Position numbers and translations under genes: made by a program. Shown piece by piece: positions 1 through 10,737 of a stretch of DNA of 64,000 nucleotides. The DNA lies in contig CM026564.1 of assembly GCA_015143295.1 (NCBI GenBank), positions 10,776,416 to 10,840,415 of the forward strand, given 5' to 3'. The notes beneath the pieces are model-generated. The model saw only the letters and a list, made by a program, of their open reading frames with translations. It made no database searches and was not told where the DNA came from. Origin of the DNA: Tetracentron sinense (Eukaryota > Streptophyta > Magnoliopsida > Trochodendrales > Trochodendraceae). Positions within the stretch are counted from its first letter, which is position 1. Each line of letters begins with the position of its first letter.

Positions 1-1467
1 AGTTTCAATTTCCCTACCTTTGGACCGTTAATGGCTAACGTCACAGTTAGGCCTTATATCTTGGGTATGATCCAAGAGTTGCAAGGAATTGATGCCGAGC
101 TACTTTCTTACCGAGACAAGTGAGTTAACAGTGGCAGCAAGGATTTTACGGTGAGAGAGGATGAGATTATCACCTTCAAAGGAAGAGTATGCGTCCTAGC
201 CGATGAGAAGTTTAAACGAGAAATCTTGTACGAAGCTCACTGGTCCAAGTATAGTGTACACCCTGGAGGTACGAAGATGTACAGGAACCTTAAAGGGCAC
301 TTTTGGTGGTGGAACATAAAGAGGGAAGTAGCGGAGTATGTATCTAGATGCTTGGTGTGTCAACAAGTTAAAGCTGAGCACATGAGGCCGACAGGCCTAT
401 TGCAGTCCCTCCCTATTCCTGAGTGAAAATGGGAACACATCTCCATGGATTTTATTGTGGGGTTACTAAAAACGGTTAAAAACACCGATGCTATATGGGT
501 TGTAGTTGACAGACTCACAAAGTCCGCCCATTTCTTGCCGTATCGGACTATATTCAATTCAAATCAGTTGGTTGCATTGTATATCAATGAGATAGTCCGG
601 TTGCATGGGGTGCTAGTGAGCATTGTCTCAGACCGGGATCCAAGGGTCACATCCAGATTTTAGAAGAGCTTTCAGAGTGCCATGGGTTTCCGACTAGACT
701 TTAGCACGACCTTCCATCCACAGACCGATGGGCAAACCAAGAGAGTGAACCAAATAATAGAAGATATGCTTCAAGCTTGTATGCTAGACTTCAAAGGTAG
801 CTGGGAAGACCACTTGCCATTGGTTGAATTCGCTTATAATAACAGCTACTAGGCAAGCATACAGATAACGCATTTTGAGGCTTTGTACGGAAGAAGTTAT
901 AGATCCCCTTTGTATTGGGACGAAGTTGGGGAAAGGAAAGTGTTGGACCCGAAATTGAATGAGTAGATGGCTGATAGGGTCAAGATTATTAGGGAAAGAC
1001 TGAAGGCTACACATGATTGCCAGAAGAGCTATGCAGACAATCGAAAGAGGGATCTTGAATTTCAAGTTAGGGAATTAGTTTTTGTCAAGATTTCACCAAC
1101 CAAAGGTGTTATGAGATTCGGAAAGCGAGGAAAGCTCAGTCTGAGATATGTGGGTCCATTCGAGATCATCACTAGAGTTGGTGAGGTGGCTAACCATGTT
1201 GCCTTGCCTGCTCATATGGCAGCGGTCCATAATGTGTTCCATGTTTCTATGCTTCGCAAGTATATCCCAAACCCATCCCATGTCATTGAACTCGATCCGG
1301 TAGAAATCTGGGAGGATCTCACACTAATTGAGCAACCAGTGCAGATCTTAGATAGACGAGATCAAGTCTTGCTCAACAAGACCATCCCCTTGGTCTTGGT
1401 AATAGAGGAAGCTACATGGGAACAAGAGGCCGAAGTGAGAGAAAAGTATCCTCAATTTTTTGTTTAG
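1..1467 (+). pseudogene. Tekay/Del-type Ty3-gypsy pol, integrase and chromodomain end (element A)
   Basis: This is the 3' end of a chromovirus polyprotein whose integrase would insert retrotransposon cDNA. The HHCC zinc-finger region lies around 230-370 (H-x-H side chains, then CLVCQQVK). The first catalytic Asp is in MDFIVG near 445 and the second in SDRDP near 630. The third catalytic residue, Glu in GQTERVN of relatives, is Lys here (739-741). The C-terminus, with ILDRRDQVL and an EEATWE motif, is the Tekay-type chromodomain. Five in-frame stops break the frame at 121, 424, 661, 850 and 964; most are explained by TGG, CAG or CGA codons altered by C-to-T or G-to-A transitions when compared with elements E and F. 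The upstream part lies outside the window. It is a dead copy. Confidence 0.93.
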
Positions 1468-1545
1468 AACCTTGACATTTCTTTTTATTTTGTTGCGATT
1501 TTGTATATATATGTATCGTCCAAATTTCGAGGACAAAATTTTTGT

Positions 1546-1557
1546 AAGGGGGGAGAA
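1546..1557 (+). promoter_or_regulatory. Polypurine tract of element A
   Basis: The purine run AAGGGGGGAGAA directly precedes the TG that opens the 3' LTR. It corresponds to the C-rich tracts found in inverse orientation beside the LTRs of elements D, E and F. It would prime plus-strand cDNA synthesis. Confidence 0.85.
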
Positions 1558-3049
1558 TGTACCACCTCGGAACTTTTGTACCTAATGAATAGCGTTTTCA
1601 TAGCAAATTTGACCTTTCACATTGTCCAATTAATAAATAAAAAAGAATTAGATGATTCTAAAAAGCCAAAAATGTTCCCATTTGAAAGACGAATCCAACG
1701 CAAATTGAATCGTCAAAATCCGACGAACGAGTCGAAAGTTATGGCCGAATTACCAAAGTGGGAAAAATGAGAGAAAACAGCAAAATGGGCAAAAACACAA
1801 GGAATCGGTCGACCGAATTTGCTACCGGTCGATCGAACAGCCACCGGTCGACCGATACCCATTACCGGTCGACCAAACATTACACTTTTTGAATGGGTTA
1901 TTTTTCCAGAGAGGTCATTTTTGACCGATCGACCGAAGGTCACCACCAGTCGACTGGTCATGCAGGATTTTGCCCTTTTGGTTCGTTTTGCCAAAATTTT
2001 AAGGGCAGAATTGTCTATGACGATCCCATTCTCCATAAAAGCCCAAAAATTCGTGGGTTTAGGGTCTCACAAACCCTCAAACTCACATTTGATAGAAATT
2101 AAAGAAGAAGGGGAGGGAAGGAACTAGGGTGTGATTCTAAGGGAGCTTAGGTGATCAATGGAGAGTCAATCTTGCTTCCACATCCTTTTTCAAGCAAGGA
2201 TCTTCCTCCCTCAAGGTTGGAGAATTCTAAGGGAGCTTATGCACTAAGAACTTGAATAATATAACTATGAATGTGATGCTCACCAAATGTTTGATAAAAT
2301 ACCTAAATGAAGATTAAAGGATTCAATGAAGGATATGAAAGTAGGATGTGTGTAGGTTTTCCCTAAAATGATAAATTGATCAAATACCCTATATGCTTGC
2401 TTAAATTCCTTACTTATGATCGTATTAAGAATTGAAATGCTATGCTATATCCTTGAGTGTAAACGTCATCATAATTACTACGGATTGTCACACACCCACT
2501 TACGCATGCATAAACTGATGTTTTCAAAGTACAAGTATTTGAAATACCACAACAAAAGTGATTCACGAAACGAATGATAAAGCCGGACATCGGGCCGGTT
2601 AAGGGTAGGGCATATCTCCGGATATGTCATGCCTAGCTCACAAGTAAACAAGCAGGTGGATAAAGCTGGACATTGGGCCGGTCAAGGGTAGGGCATATCG
2701 CAAGATATGTCATACCTGGCTCACAAGAAAACAAGTTGATCAAGCCGGACATAGAGCCGGTCAAGGATGTTAGTGTACCCCTTTCGATATCTATATATAT
2801 GTATTCTTATTCCGGGGCACTAACATCTGGCTCACAAGAAAACAAGGCAAGTCAAGTCAAGTCATGGCAAGTCAAGCAAGAACACAAGACACGTGATTCC
2901 AAGCAAGACATGATACATGCGTGATTCTTACGAACAGGACCCAAAACCACACATTGTTCTTAAAGTATGACAAGTAAGTTTTAAAACACATGAACACACC
3001 CAAACAACTGTTTTCAAGACAGACAAGACATGATTTTAAAGTATAAATT
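1558..3049 (+). mobile_element. Truncated 3' LTR of Tekay element A
   Basis: The LTR opens with TGTACCACCTCGGAAC after the polypurine tract and matches the start of the other Tekay LTRs. It contains the family-conserved block (about 1690-1745, AACGCAAATTGAATCGTC followed by GACGAACGAGTCGAAAG). Next comes an array of GTCGAC-type palindromes (1803-1958) and a hairpin-bearing tandem repeat (about 2578-2835). The usual distal end, GGGGCGTGACA or similar, is missing; the LTR stops near 3049 where Angela-type coding sequence begins. The junction is therefore a deletion, not a clean insertion. Its exact position is uncertain by some bases. Confidence 0.8.
2578..2835 (+). repeat. Tandem hairpin repeat in element A LTR
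   Basis: There are three units of roughly 80 bp, each starting AAGCCGGACAT or AAGCTGGACAT and ending TGGCTCACAAG or a close variant. Units 1 and 2 contain a small inverted repeat around GGCATATC/GATATGTC. Unit 3 replaces this with different perfect 10-bp arms, GATGTTAGTG (2766-2775) and CACTAACATC (2818-2827). Confidence 0.75.
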
Positions 3050-4819
3050 TTATCGGGTTTTGATGGATTTAGAATTGATCTTGAGGAGCAAAGTCAGGAT
3101 AAAGTGACAATGGTTAATCCCATCTTAACTGAACCTTTAAATACACAACAGCCTAGGAGAAGTACAAGGATCAGTTGACCTCCAGATAGATTGTCTTATC
3201 AGCATGAGGTATATTCTATGGAATCGGATTCCTTAGACGATGATCCTTACACTTATAAAGAAGCAATATGTGATATTGATTCTGATAATTGGAAAAAGGC
3301 CATGGAATCTGAAATGGACTCTATGTACTCGAATGGTGTCTGGACCCTGGTTGAAAAGCCTGAGGGAATTAGACCTATTGGGTGCAAATGGATCTATAAG
3401 AGGAAACGTGGATCCGATGGAAAGGTAGAGACCTTTAAAGCAAGGCTTGTGGCGAAAGGGTATAGTCAAAGAGCTGGTATCGACTATGAGGAAACCTTTT
3501 CGCCAGTAGCAATGCTAAAGTCCATCAGAATTCTATTATCAATTGCAGCCTTTTATGATTATGAGATATGACAGATGGATGTCAAAACCGCATTCTTGAA
3601 TGGAAACATTCAAGAGGATATTTATATGGACCAGCCCGAAGGTTTTGAACTCTATGGCCAAAATAATAAAGTCTGTAAATTGATAAAATCTATTTATGGC
3701 CTTAAGCAAGCTTCTCGGAGTTGGAATATCCGTTTTGATGAATCAATCAAATCATTTGGTTTTCAACAAAACATGGATGAGACATGTGTGTACAAGAAGG
3801 TCAGTGGGAGTGCAATAACTTTCCTAGTTCTTTATGTAGATGATATTCTACTCATTGGGAATGATGTAGGAATGTTATCAACGGTTAAAATCTGGTTGCC
3901 ATATAACTTTGCAATGAAAGACCTCGGTGAAGCTTCCTATATTCTTGGCCTTAAATTGTTTAGGGATCGAAAGAAAAGGATGCTGGGATTGTCCCAAGTC
4001 AATTACATTGACAAGATCTTGCGCAAATATAGCATGGAAAATTCCAAGAAAAGGTTTTTACCCTGTAGACATGGAATTAGTCTCTCCAAATCAAAGTCTC
4101 CAAAGACTGATGATGAAAGAGAGCAGATGAGGCATATCCCATATGCATCTGCAGTGGGAAGTCTCATGTATGCTATGTTGTGCACAAGACCTGGTATTTG
4201 TCACGCAATGAGTATCGTGAGTAGATATCAATCAAATCTGGGTCCTGAGCATTGGATAGCAGTTAAGCACATTTTCAAGTATTTGAGGAGGACAATGCAC
4301 CACTGTTTGGTTTATAGTGGAGAAGATCTGACTGTTGTAGGATACACAGATTCAGATTTTCAGGCAGATGTTGATGATAGAAAGTCCACCTCAGGATTTG
4401 TCTTTACACTTGGAAAAGGAGCATTTAGTTGGAGGAGTTGCAAGCAATCAACAACTACTGACTCAACAATTGAAGCTGAATATGTTGCTGCATGTGATGC
4501 TACAAAGGAAGCAGTGTGGATAAAGAAGTTCATTCATGAACTTGGTGTTGTCTCCTCGATTAAATCTCCTATCATACTTTATTGTGATAATAGTGGTGTT
4601 GTAGCTCAAGCCATAGAGCCTAGAGAACATCAGAAGACTAAGCACATTGAAAGGAGATTCCATTTGATTCGAGACATTGTCAAGAGAGGAGACATTGTGT
4701 TATCCAAGATTGCGTCAGCGGACAACATGGCGGACCCATTTACTAAAGCACTACCTCAGAAGGTGTTTGAGAAACATCTAGAGTCGATGGGTATTAGATA
4801 CATAGGAGATTGGCTTTGA
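3050..4819 (+). pseudogene. Angela-type Ty1-copia pol: reverse transcriptase and RNase H
   Basis: The polyprotein end copies retrotransposon RNA into cDNA. The order is integrase C-terminal tail, reverse transcriptase (ARLVAKGYSQ near 3440, MDVKTAFLNG near 3575, YVDD catalytic box near 3835), then RNase H (GYTDSDFQAD, EAEYVAA, CDNSG). It ends MADPFTKALPQ and a short tail with a TGA at 4817-4819. Two in-frame TGA codons interrupt it, at 3176-3178 (expected Arg) and 3569-3571 (expected Trp of the usual WQMDVKTAF). Both are explained by single transitions. Gag, protease and most of integrase are missing: the left edge abuts the truncated Tekay LTR near 3049. Motif wording is closest to Angela/BARE-type elements as I know them. 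Confidence 0.92.
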
Positions 4820-5082
4820 GTGCAAGTGGGAGATTGTTAGACATGTATGCTCACAAAGCCATTCTGAGCACCCCGGATTTTTCTATACTTAATGAATATC
4901 GTTTTCGTAGCTAATTGGCCTTCCTTATAGTCTAATTAATAAATAAGAGAGAAATCAGAAATTCTGAAACGTTAGAAATGTGCGTTTTTGAAAGACGAAC
5001 CCAACGCAAGTTGAATCGTCGAAATCGGACGAACGAGTCAAAAGATATGGCCAAAACAGTCGGGACCAGCAGAGCACCGATC

Positions 5083-5262
5083 GCTCGGTCCACGGAGCGA
5101 TCGATCGGTCCAAAACCGATCGATCGGAGGCTATCGACTGGTCGAAAAATTTGTATGGGGAAATTTTCCAGAGAGTGAGTTTTTGACCGGTTGATCGGTC
5201 AATAACACCGATCGCTCGGTAGGCAACCGATCGATCGGTTATAACCACCGATCGCACGGTCT
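5083..5262. repeat. Array of GATCGATC-type palindromes
   Basis: Repeated short dyads include the perfect CCGATCGATCGG (5116-5127) and AACCGATCGATCGGTT (5225-5240), with imperfect relatives such as ACCGATCGCTCGGT. The array sits just after the conserved LTR block, in the same place as differently spelled palindromes in the other Tekay LTRs. Confidence 0.8.
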
Positions 5263-6235
5263 TCGCGTTTTGCAGAAATTTCATTAAGGGCTTTTTCATC
5301 TTTTGGGGGTTAAACCCTTTCTTCTTAAGGCTTGCCCGAGCCTTAGGGATCATTTACAACATTTGAGAGATTTTGAGAGATAGAGAGAGAAGAGAAGGAA
5401 GCTCTAACCTAGGGTTTGGTTTTGAGAAGGAAATCAAGGGGGGTTTAAGAACCCTAGCTCACCCCAACTCGAGTTGCTTCAAGTTCAAGGCTCAAGCTCG
5501 TGTGGGGACTCATTCTCCAAGCTAGGGCAGCGATCCTACGACGTTTTTGAAAGGGGTTTCTTCCCCAACTCAAGTCCCCTTCAAGCAAAGGTTTCCTCCT
5601 TCCAAATAGAGCTTCTATTTCAAGGTTTCTTCAAGATCAAGCCTTGATCTAAGGTTAGTACACCCTACTAACTTACCCTAGCAATAAATCTAGGTTTTCC
5701 TTATGAAATGTGATTTATGCTATTATGTTTACCTCCCATATGAAATGTATCATCTCCAATGAACCTAAATAAGATAAGAAAAGGGTATGGATGTGTGTGG
5801 GTGTTGATGTGGCGATTGGATGCCGAGATGTATGTTGTGTGATGTGTGTGATGGAAATGGTGGATGGGCACTTTACCAATAATGAAGTTACCTTGATGTT
5901 GGATGGAAGATATGCGCTAAAAAGAACACGATGAATCATTAAGAAACATTGCATGTCTGTGTTTGACAAAATGCCTAAAATATAATAAATGATCTAAAGG
6001 AAGAATATGGAAATGGGTTTTATGCATGCGTTCTTATAAACGATAAATTGATCAAATGTTATGCAAACTACTTATGTTACCTATGTTCATATCATGAATT
6101 GAATTGTAATGTCATATCTTGGTTATTCCCATTATCATGATTGTCACTAGGGACACGTACACGAGCACGCATGATAGTATGAACCGAGATTTCAAGAGCA
6201 TGTACATATAATAAACAACAAGAAAATATTGCATG

Positions 6236-6562
6236 ACAAGGAGGTTGGTAGCCCAGGGAGGATTCGGGTACTAACCTCTGGCTCACAAGATAACCCCTAA
6301 AACACCTATTGTCAAGGAGGTTGGTAGCCCAGGGACATTCGGGTACTAGCCTCTGGCTCACAAGAAAACCAAACATTGCATATCAAGGAGGTTGGTAGCC
6401 CAGGGACATTCGGGTACTAACCTCTGGCTCACAAGTGCATTGCATATCAAGGAGGTTGGTAGCCCAGGGACATTCGGGTACTAACCTCTGGCTCACAAGT
6501 GCATTGCATATCAAGGAGGTTGGCAGCCCAGGGAGATTCGGGTGCTAGCCTCTGGCTCACAA
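6236..6562 (+). repeat. Five-unit hairpin minisatellite in Tekay LTR
   Basis: Units of about 62-78 bp repeat the pattern GAGGTTGGTAGCCC, a short loop, then GGGTACTAACCTC and CTGGCTCACAAG. The two G/C-rich parts are nearly complementary, so each unit can fold into a stem. Spacers contain GCATTGCATATC. Confidence 0.85.
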
Positions 6563-6823
6563 GTTACGAGATGGAGGTTTACAAGATGATGATCATGCAT
6601 TCATGCATGCACGCATACATGATTTCTACGAGGCATACCGGGACATGACATGGGTTTTTAAGCATGAGTTTTGTCAGCGTTTTCGCATTCATGTACGCAC
6701 GTCAGGATGTTTGTATTGTATCATGCCTTATACTGTTTCCTTTGTGATGTTTCTATTACTGCTTGTATGATATTACTATTGTGTGTTTTATTATTGTTAT
6801 GGTCTGCTAGTAGCTTGTACTCG

Positions 6824-6842
6824 CTGAGTATTCCATGCTCAG
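6824..6842. other. Conserved LTR stem-loop
   Basis: CTGAGTAT, a TCC loop and ATGCTCAG form an eight-base stem with one wobble position. It is followed by CCGTAC and GTCGGCAGGTA, as in four other Tekay LTRs of the window. Confidence 0.6.
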
Positions 6843-9386
6843 CCGTACATTCATGTCGGCAGGTACTGAGGGAGCCCTCGACCCGGAGCCTTGGGTCGAG
6901 GAAAAGTATATAGAGGAGAGAGAGCCGGCTATTCCATTACAGTCTCAGGCGGACCGAGACCTCGATGCATGGCCATACCTCGACTACTGTTGAGGGGAGA
7001 GTATGAGAGGGTCTTGTGTATTTTGATGTTTTGATAGGTGGGCCTGTCCACCTTAGACTTAGACATGTCTTGTATTTATGTTAACTTGGAATACTATCTT
7101 GGATCATTAGAAGAAATGAAAATTTGTTTACGCTTCCGCATATATGATAGCTTCCGCGCTCTGATTATCGTTGTTAGTACTGTATTTTATCTTGTGCATT
7201 ACAGGATGGTTTGATAGGTACGTAGTGTGACACCTAAAATATCCCTAAACTCCTAGGGGGTATTTCGGGGCGTTACACATTGTCTTCTACATTGGGTAAT
7301 ATATATATCGAAAGTATCTCATTGAATGAGACTACTTTGTCCCTTAGGTAACATTGTAGGAAAACCATCCAATTAGTTGATAACTGATTGCTAAGGAGAT
7401 ATGGTTTTTCCGGTTCCTTGTAGACCTAAAATTGTTCTAAGTTAATCAGGATGCATCTGGACAATGTATTCCTAATAACTTACACATTGTTAGTTCCATA
7501 TGATGGAGTGATGAATCTCAATCACTGAGAGAAGGGTCTCTTGACTAAGATGTGGATATAAGTAAGAAGTACTTATATTGCAACTGGATCACTCAGTGGA
7601 TACCCTTAGAAATATATTGTCTTTATATTTAGGATAGTCCATTTGACATATTGTCCTTAACCTGAGAGGTCGACATCTTCTCTAGTATTTGCCTATGTAG
7701 CTTTGATGTAGCCAATCGTCAATGTCCAACACACCGGACTAAATACGGACTCGTTGGGTTATGTACACTGTACTGGAAGAAGTGTGTGTATGCTCAACAA
7801 GAATTCCACTACTCTTACAGAGTAAATAATATTGAGTTGATACTTGTCAAAACCGGACTTGAAAAACCCAGCGCTGGTATTTATCGATGAAATGGTTTTA
7901 TCGAGGAATTTATTTTCTGTATAAAAGAAATGTAATAATAATTATTATTTCTTTTAAAGAATTTTTTAAAATGTTTTTGCAAGTCCAAGTTTGACTAAAA
8001 GTATCAAAGAGAATGGGTTCTCAATATAAGCCAGGGATTAAAGACAGTATTAGATATTTTCCCGTAAGCTTATAACAATATTGGAAGTGGAGGGACTGAT
8101 CTGTAAACAAATTTTGAGATAGAAATACCTGCAAGTAATTCTCTCTTTTCTGGAGGTTAATCATATTATGTTAATGGACATTAATTGTGATTGGTGGAAG
8201 TCCAGGGATATAGATAAAATTTTATAATCCTAATGGAGTGTAGGAAAGGTGTTTCCTAGTAACAATACTTTAACCAAAAGGTTGAGTATTTGGTCCCACA
8301 ATCGGAAATAGGAGATCCCTTTAGATCCCACACACAAGGACTTTCTTAAAGTATTTAATTTCATGATTTATTAAATTAATTAATTCCTCTAAGAAATCAC
8401 TATATGGTATAGTGAAGCTCTAAAAGGTGGAATCACATTAAATGTGAAAAACCAAATAGGTAGGACCCATTGGGGAATTTGATAGAAGATCAAATAAGAG
8501 ACCAAAATGGGTTTGGAACCCATGGGGGCGTGTGGAGTGGGGCCCACCTAGGGTGGGACGCCCACTTCAAGTGGATATAATAATTGTTATTATATTTAAT
8601 TAGTTTCTAATTAACTAAACTACTTATTGGATAAGGTTAGTTAGTTAGTTACTAATTAAAGATTCTCTATTTGTTAGGGATTCTATTAGTTTCTTGCTAA
8701 TCAAAGAATCCTAATTGGATTAGGATAATGATGAGATTAGTTAAAAACTAATGGATAGTATTAGTTTCTATTTTGATTAATCCTAATTAATTAAATGAGA
8801 AACCAAATAGGAAACTAATGGAGGAATTCTAATTGGATTAGAAAGAGGAGACTTGGGTTGCAAGCAACCCAAGTAAATCCTATATATAGAGGTGTACGGT
8901 CACTTTAGTGGACACAAGAAAAATTTCCAGAATTTTCAAGATTTGGAAATCCCTCTCCTCCCTCATAATCTCTCACGCCTAAGCCTCCCTTCTCCCTAAG
9001 GTGTACGGTCACACCTTCTCCCCTTTTCTTCTTCCTTTTGTTTTCTAGTTTGAAAATAAAGAAGAGGAATTTTAAGGTTCTTGAAGATCAAGATTAGATC
9101 TTTTATTCAAGATTCCTAGAGCTGGATTTTGGAAGGGCCATTACCTTCCATTAGAGAAAGCTTTAAAGAAAAAGGTCTGTGTGGATTGCGAAGGAGACTT
9201 GACACTTGTGAAGTTTTGCCGGTATCGCTATTATCGTGGATTTGACTTAACAATTTCAAAGTCGCAAAGGTATTGTGATTTTAACTCTCATTGAATAAAA
9301 TCAATTAGAATCTTAGTCAGATCTTGGGATTCGATGAATGTCCCCCAAGAACTGTTTTTCTAAAATTAAAAAGAGGCATACTTTCA

Positions 9387-10737
9387 TTTGATTATTTGTG
9401 TCAACAAATTCCAACACAACATCCCTATTTTGCACATGATCTCTAATGAAGTGATATTTTATTTTAATATGTTTAGTTCTTGAGTGTTGAATGAGATTCT
9501 TTGTCATACAAATGACACTAGTATTATCACATTTAATTGAAATTTTTGTATAGAAAAATTTAAAGTCTTCCAATTGTTGTTTCATATATAAGGTTTAAGC
9601 ACAACAACTCCTGACGGCTATATATTCAGCCTTGGCTGTAGACAATGCCACAGAGTTTTGTTTCTTGCTAAACCATGAAACCAGGGAGTGTCCTAGGAAG
9701 TACCAAATACCACTTGTGCTTTCCGATCAACTTTACACTAAGCAAAGTCCACATCGGAATAACTAATTAATTCTAGTGAAGTGTTCTTTGGATACCATAA
9801 TCCTAAGTCAATGGTGCTTAACAAGTATTTAAAAATTCTTTTAACATCTACCATGTGAGATTCTTTAGGACATGACTGAAATCTAGCACACACACATATA
9901 CACTAAACATTATATCCGGCCTACTAGTAGTTAAATAAAGTAGGTTACCTTTCATACCTCGATATTTCTTTTCATCTACATTTTTTCCCTTCTCATCTTT
10001 GTCGAGCTTTGTAGTTGGGCTCATTGGAATATCACGTTCTTTGGTATTCTCCATCCCAAAATTTTTGAGTAGCTCCCTTGTATATTTGGATTGGCTGATG
10101 AAGGTTCCTTCTTTGGGTTGTTTGATTTGAAGTCTGAGGAAGAAGTTCAATTCTCCCATCATACTCATCTCAAACTCATCTTGCATAATCTTAGAAAAGT
10201 CTTGACACAAGGATTCATTAATAGACCTAAAAATAATATCATCTACATAAATTTGAACAATAAGCATGTCATCATTTTTGGATTTCACAAATAGAGTTGT
10301 GTCAATTTTTTCTCTTATAAATTCATTTTCAAGCAAGAATCCACTTAATCTATCATACCAAGCTCTAGGGGCTTGTTTTAACTATACAAAGCTTTAGTTA
10401 ATTTAAATACATGATTTGGATTTATATGATCCTCAAAACATGGAGGTTGTTCAACATACACTTTCTCTGTAATATATCCATTAAAAAAAACACTTTTGAC
10501 ATCCATTTGATATAATTTAATGTTTTTATAACTAACAAAAACAAGCAACATTCTAATAGCTTCTAGTCTAGCAACAGGGACAAAAGTTTCTTCATAGTCA
10601 ATTCCCTTTTCTTGGTTGTATCCTTGAGCTACCAATCTTGCTTTATTTTTAACTATATTTCCATTTTCATATTTCTTGTTTCTAAAGATCCATTTAGTAC
10701 CAATGGTTGTTTTATCTTTAGGTCTAGGTACTAAATC
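9387..10737 (-). pseudogene. SIRE-type Ty1-copia RNase H and reverse transcriptase (element B)
   Basis: Read on the minus strand, the reverse transcriptase starts near 10650 (MVAQGYNQEKGIDYEET, MDVKSVFFNG). It has the catalytic box IYVDDIIF near 10250 and SRPDIMF near 9920. RNase H remnants follow, with KQQLEDF, CDNTS and HSRTKHI near 9430-9580, ending at VDTNNQ where the Angela-type LTR begins (9386/9387). Several frame breaks separate the pieces, for instance between about 10336 and 10378 and between 9585 and 9848. The expected tail after VDTNNQ, including the ADIFTK motif of relatives, is not seen. The wording matches SIRE/Maximus-type elements. Confidence 0.9.

Larger units (their letters stand above)
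4865..7277 (+). mobile_element. Tekay solo LTR nested in the Angela-type LTR
   Basis: It starts TGAGCACCCCGGA and ends GGGGTATTTCGGGGCGTTACA, the terminal forms of the Tekay LTRs here. The flanks CATTC (4860-4864) and CATTG (7278-7282) match at four of five bases, and joining them restores a continuous Angela-type LTR. Inside are the conserved block (about 4990-5052), a GATCGATC palindrome array (5083-5262), five tandem hairpin units (6236-6562) and the stem-loop at 6824-6842. No internal coding region is present, which fits LTR-LTR recombination. Confidence 0.88.
4835..9386 (+). mobile_element. 3' LTR of the Angela-type element, split by a Tekay solo LTR
   Basis: The LTR begins TGTTAGACATGTATGC right after the purine-rich AAGTGGGAGAT. 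It is interrupted at 4865-7277, resumes with CATTG at 7278 and ends AAGAGGCATACTTTCA at 9386. The limits agree with the inverted solo copy at 41357-43550, which has the same end sequence and about the same length. The part from 7278 contains the AT-rich body and a near-palindromic GTGGGACGCCCAC (8553-8565). To the right it abuts SIRE-type RNase H coding sequence, so this element inserted into the SIRE element; the partner duplication on the left is lost. Confidence 0.85.
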
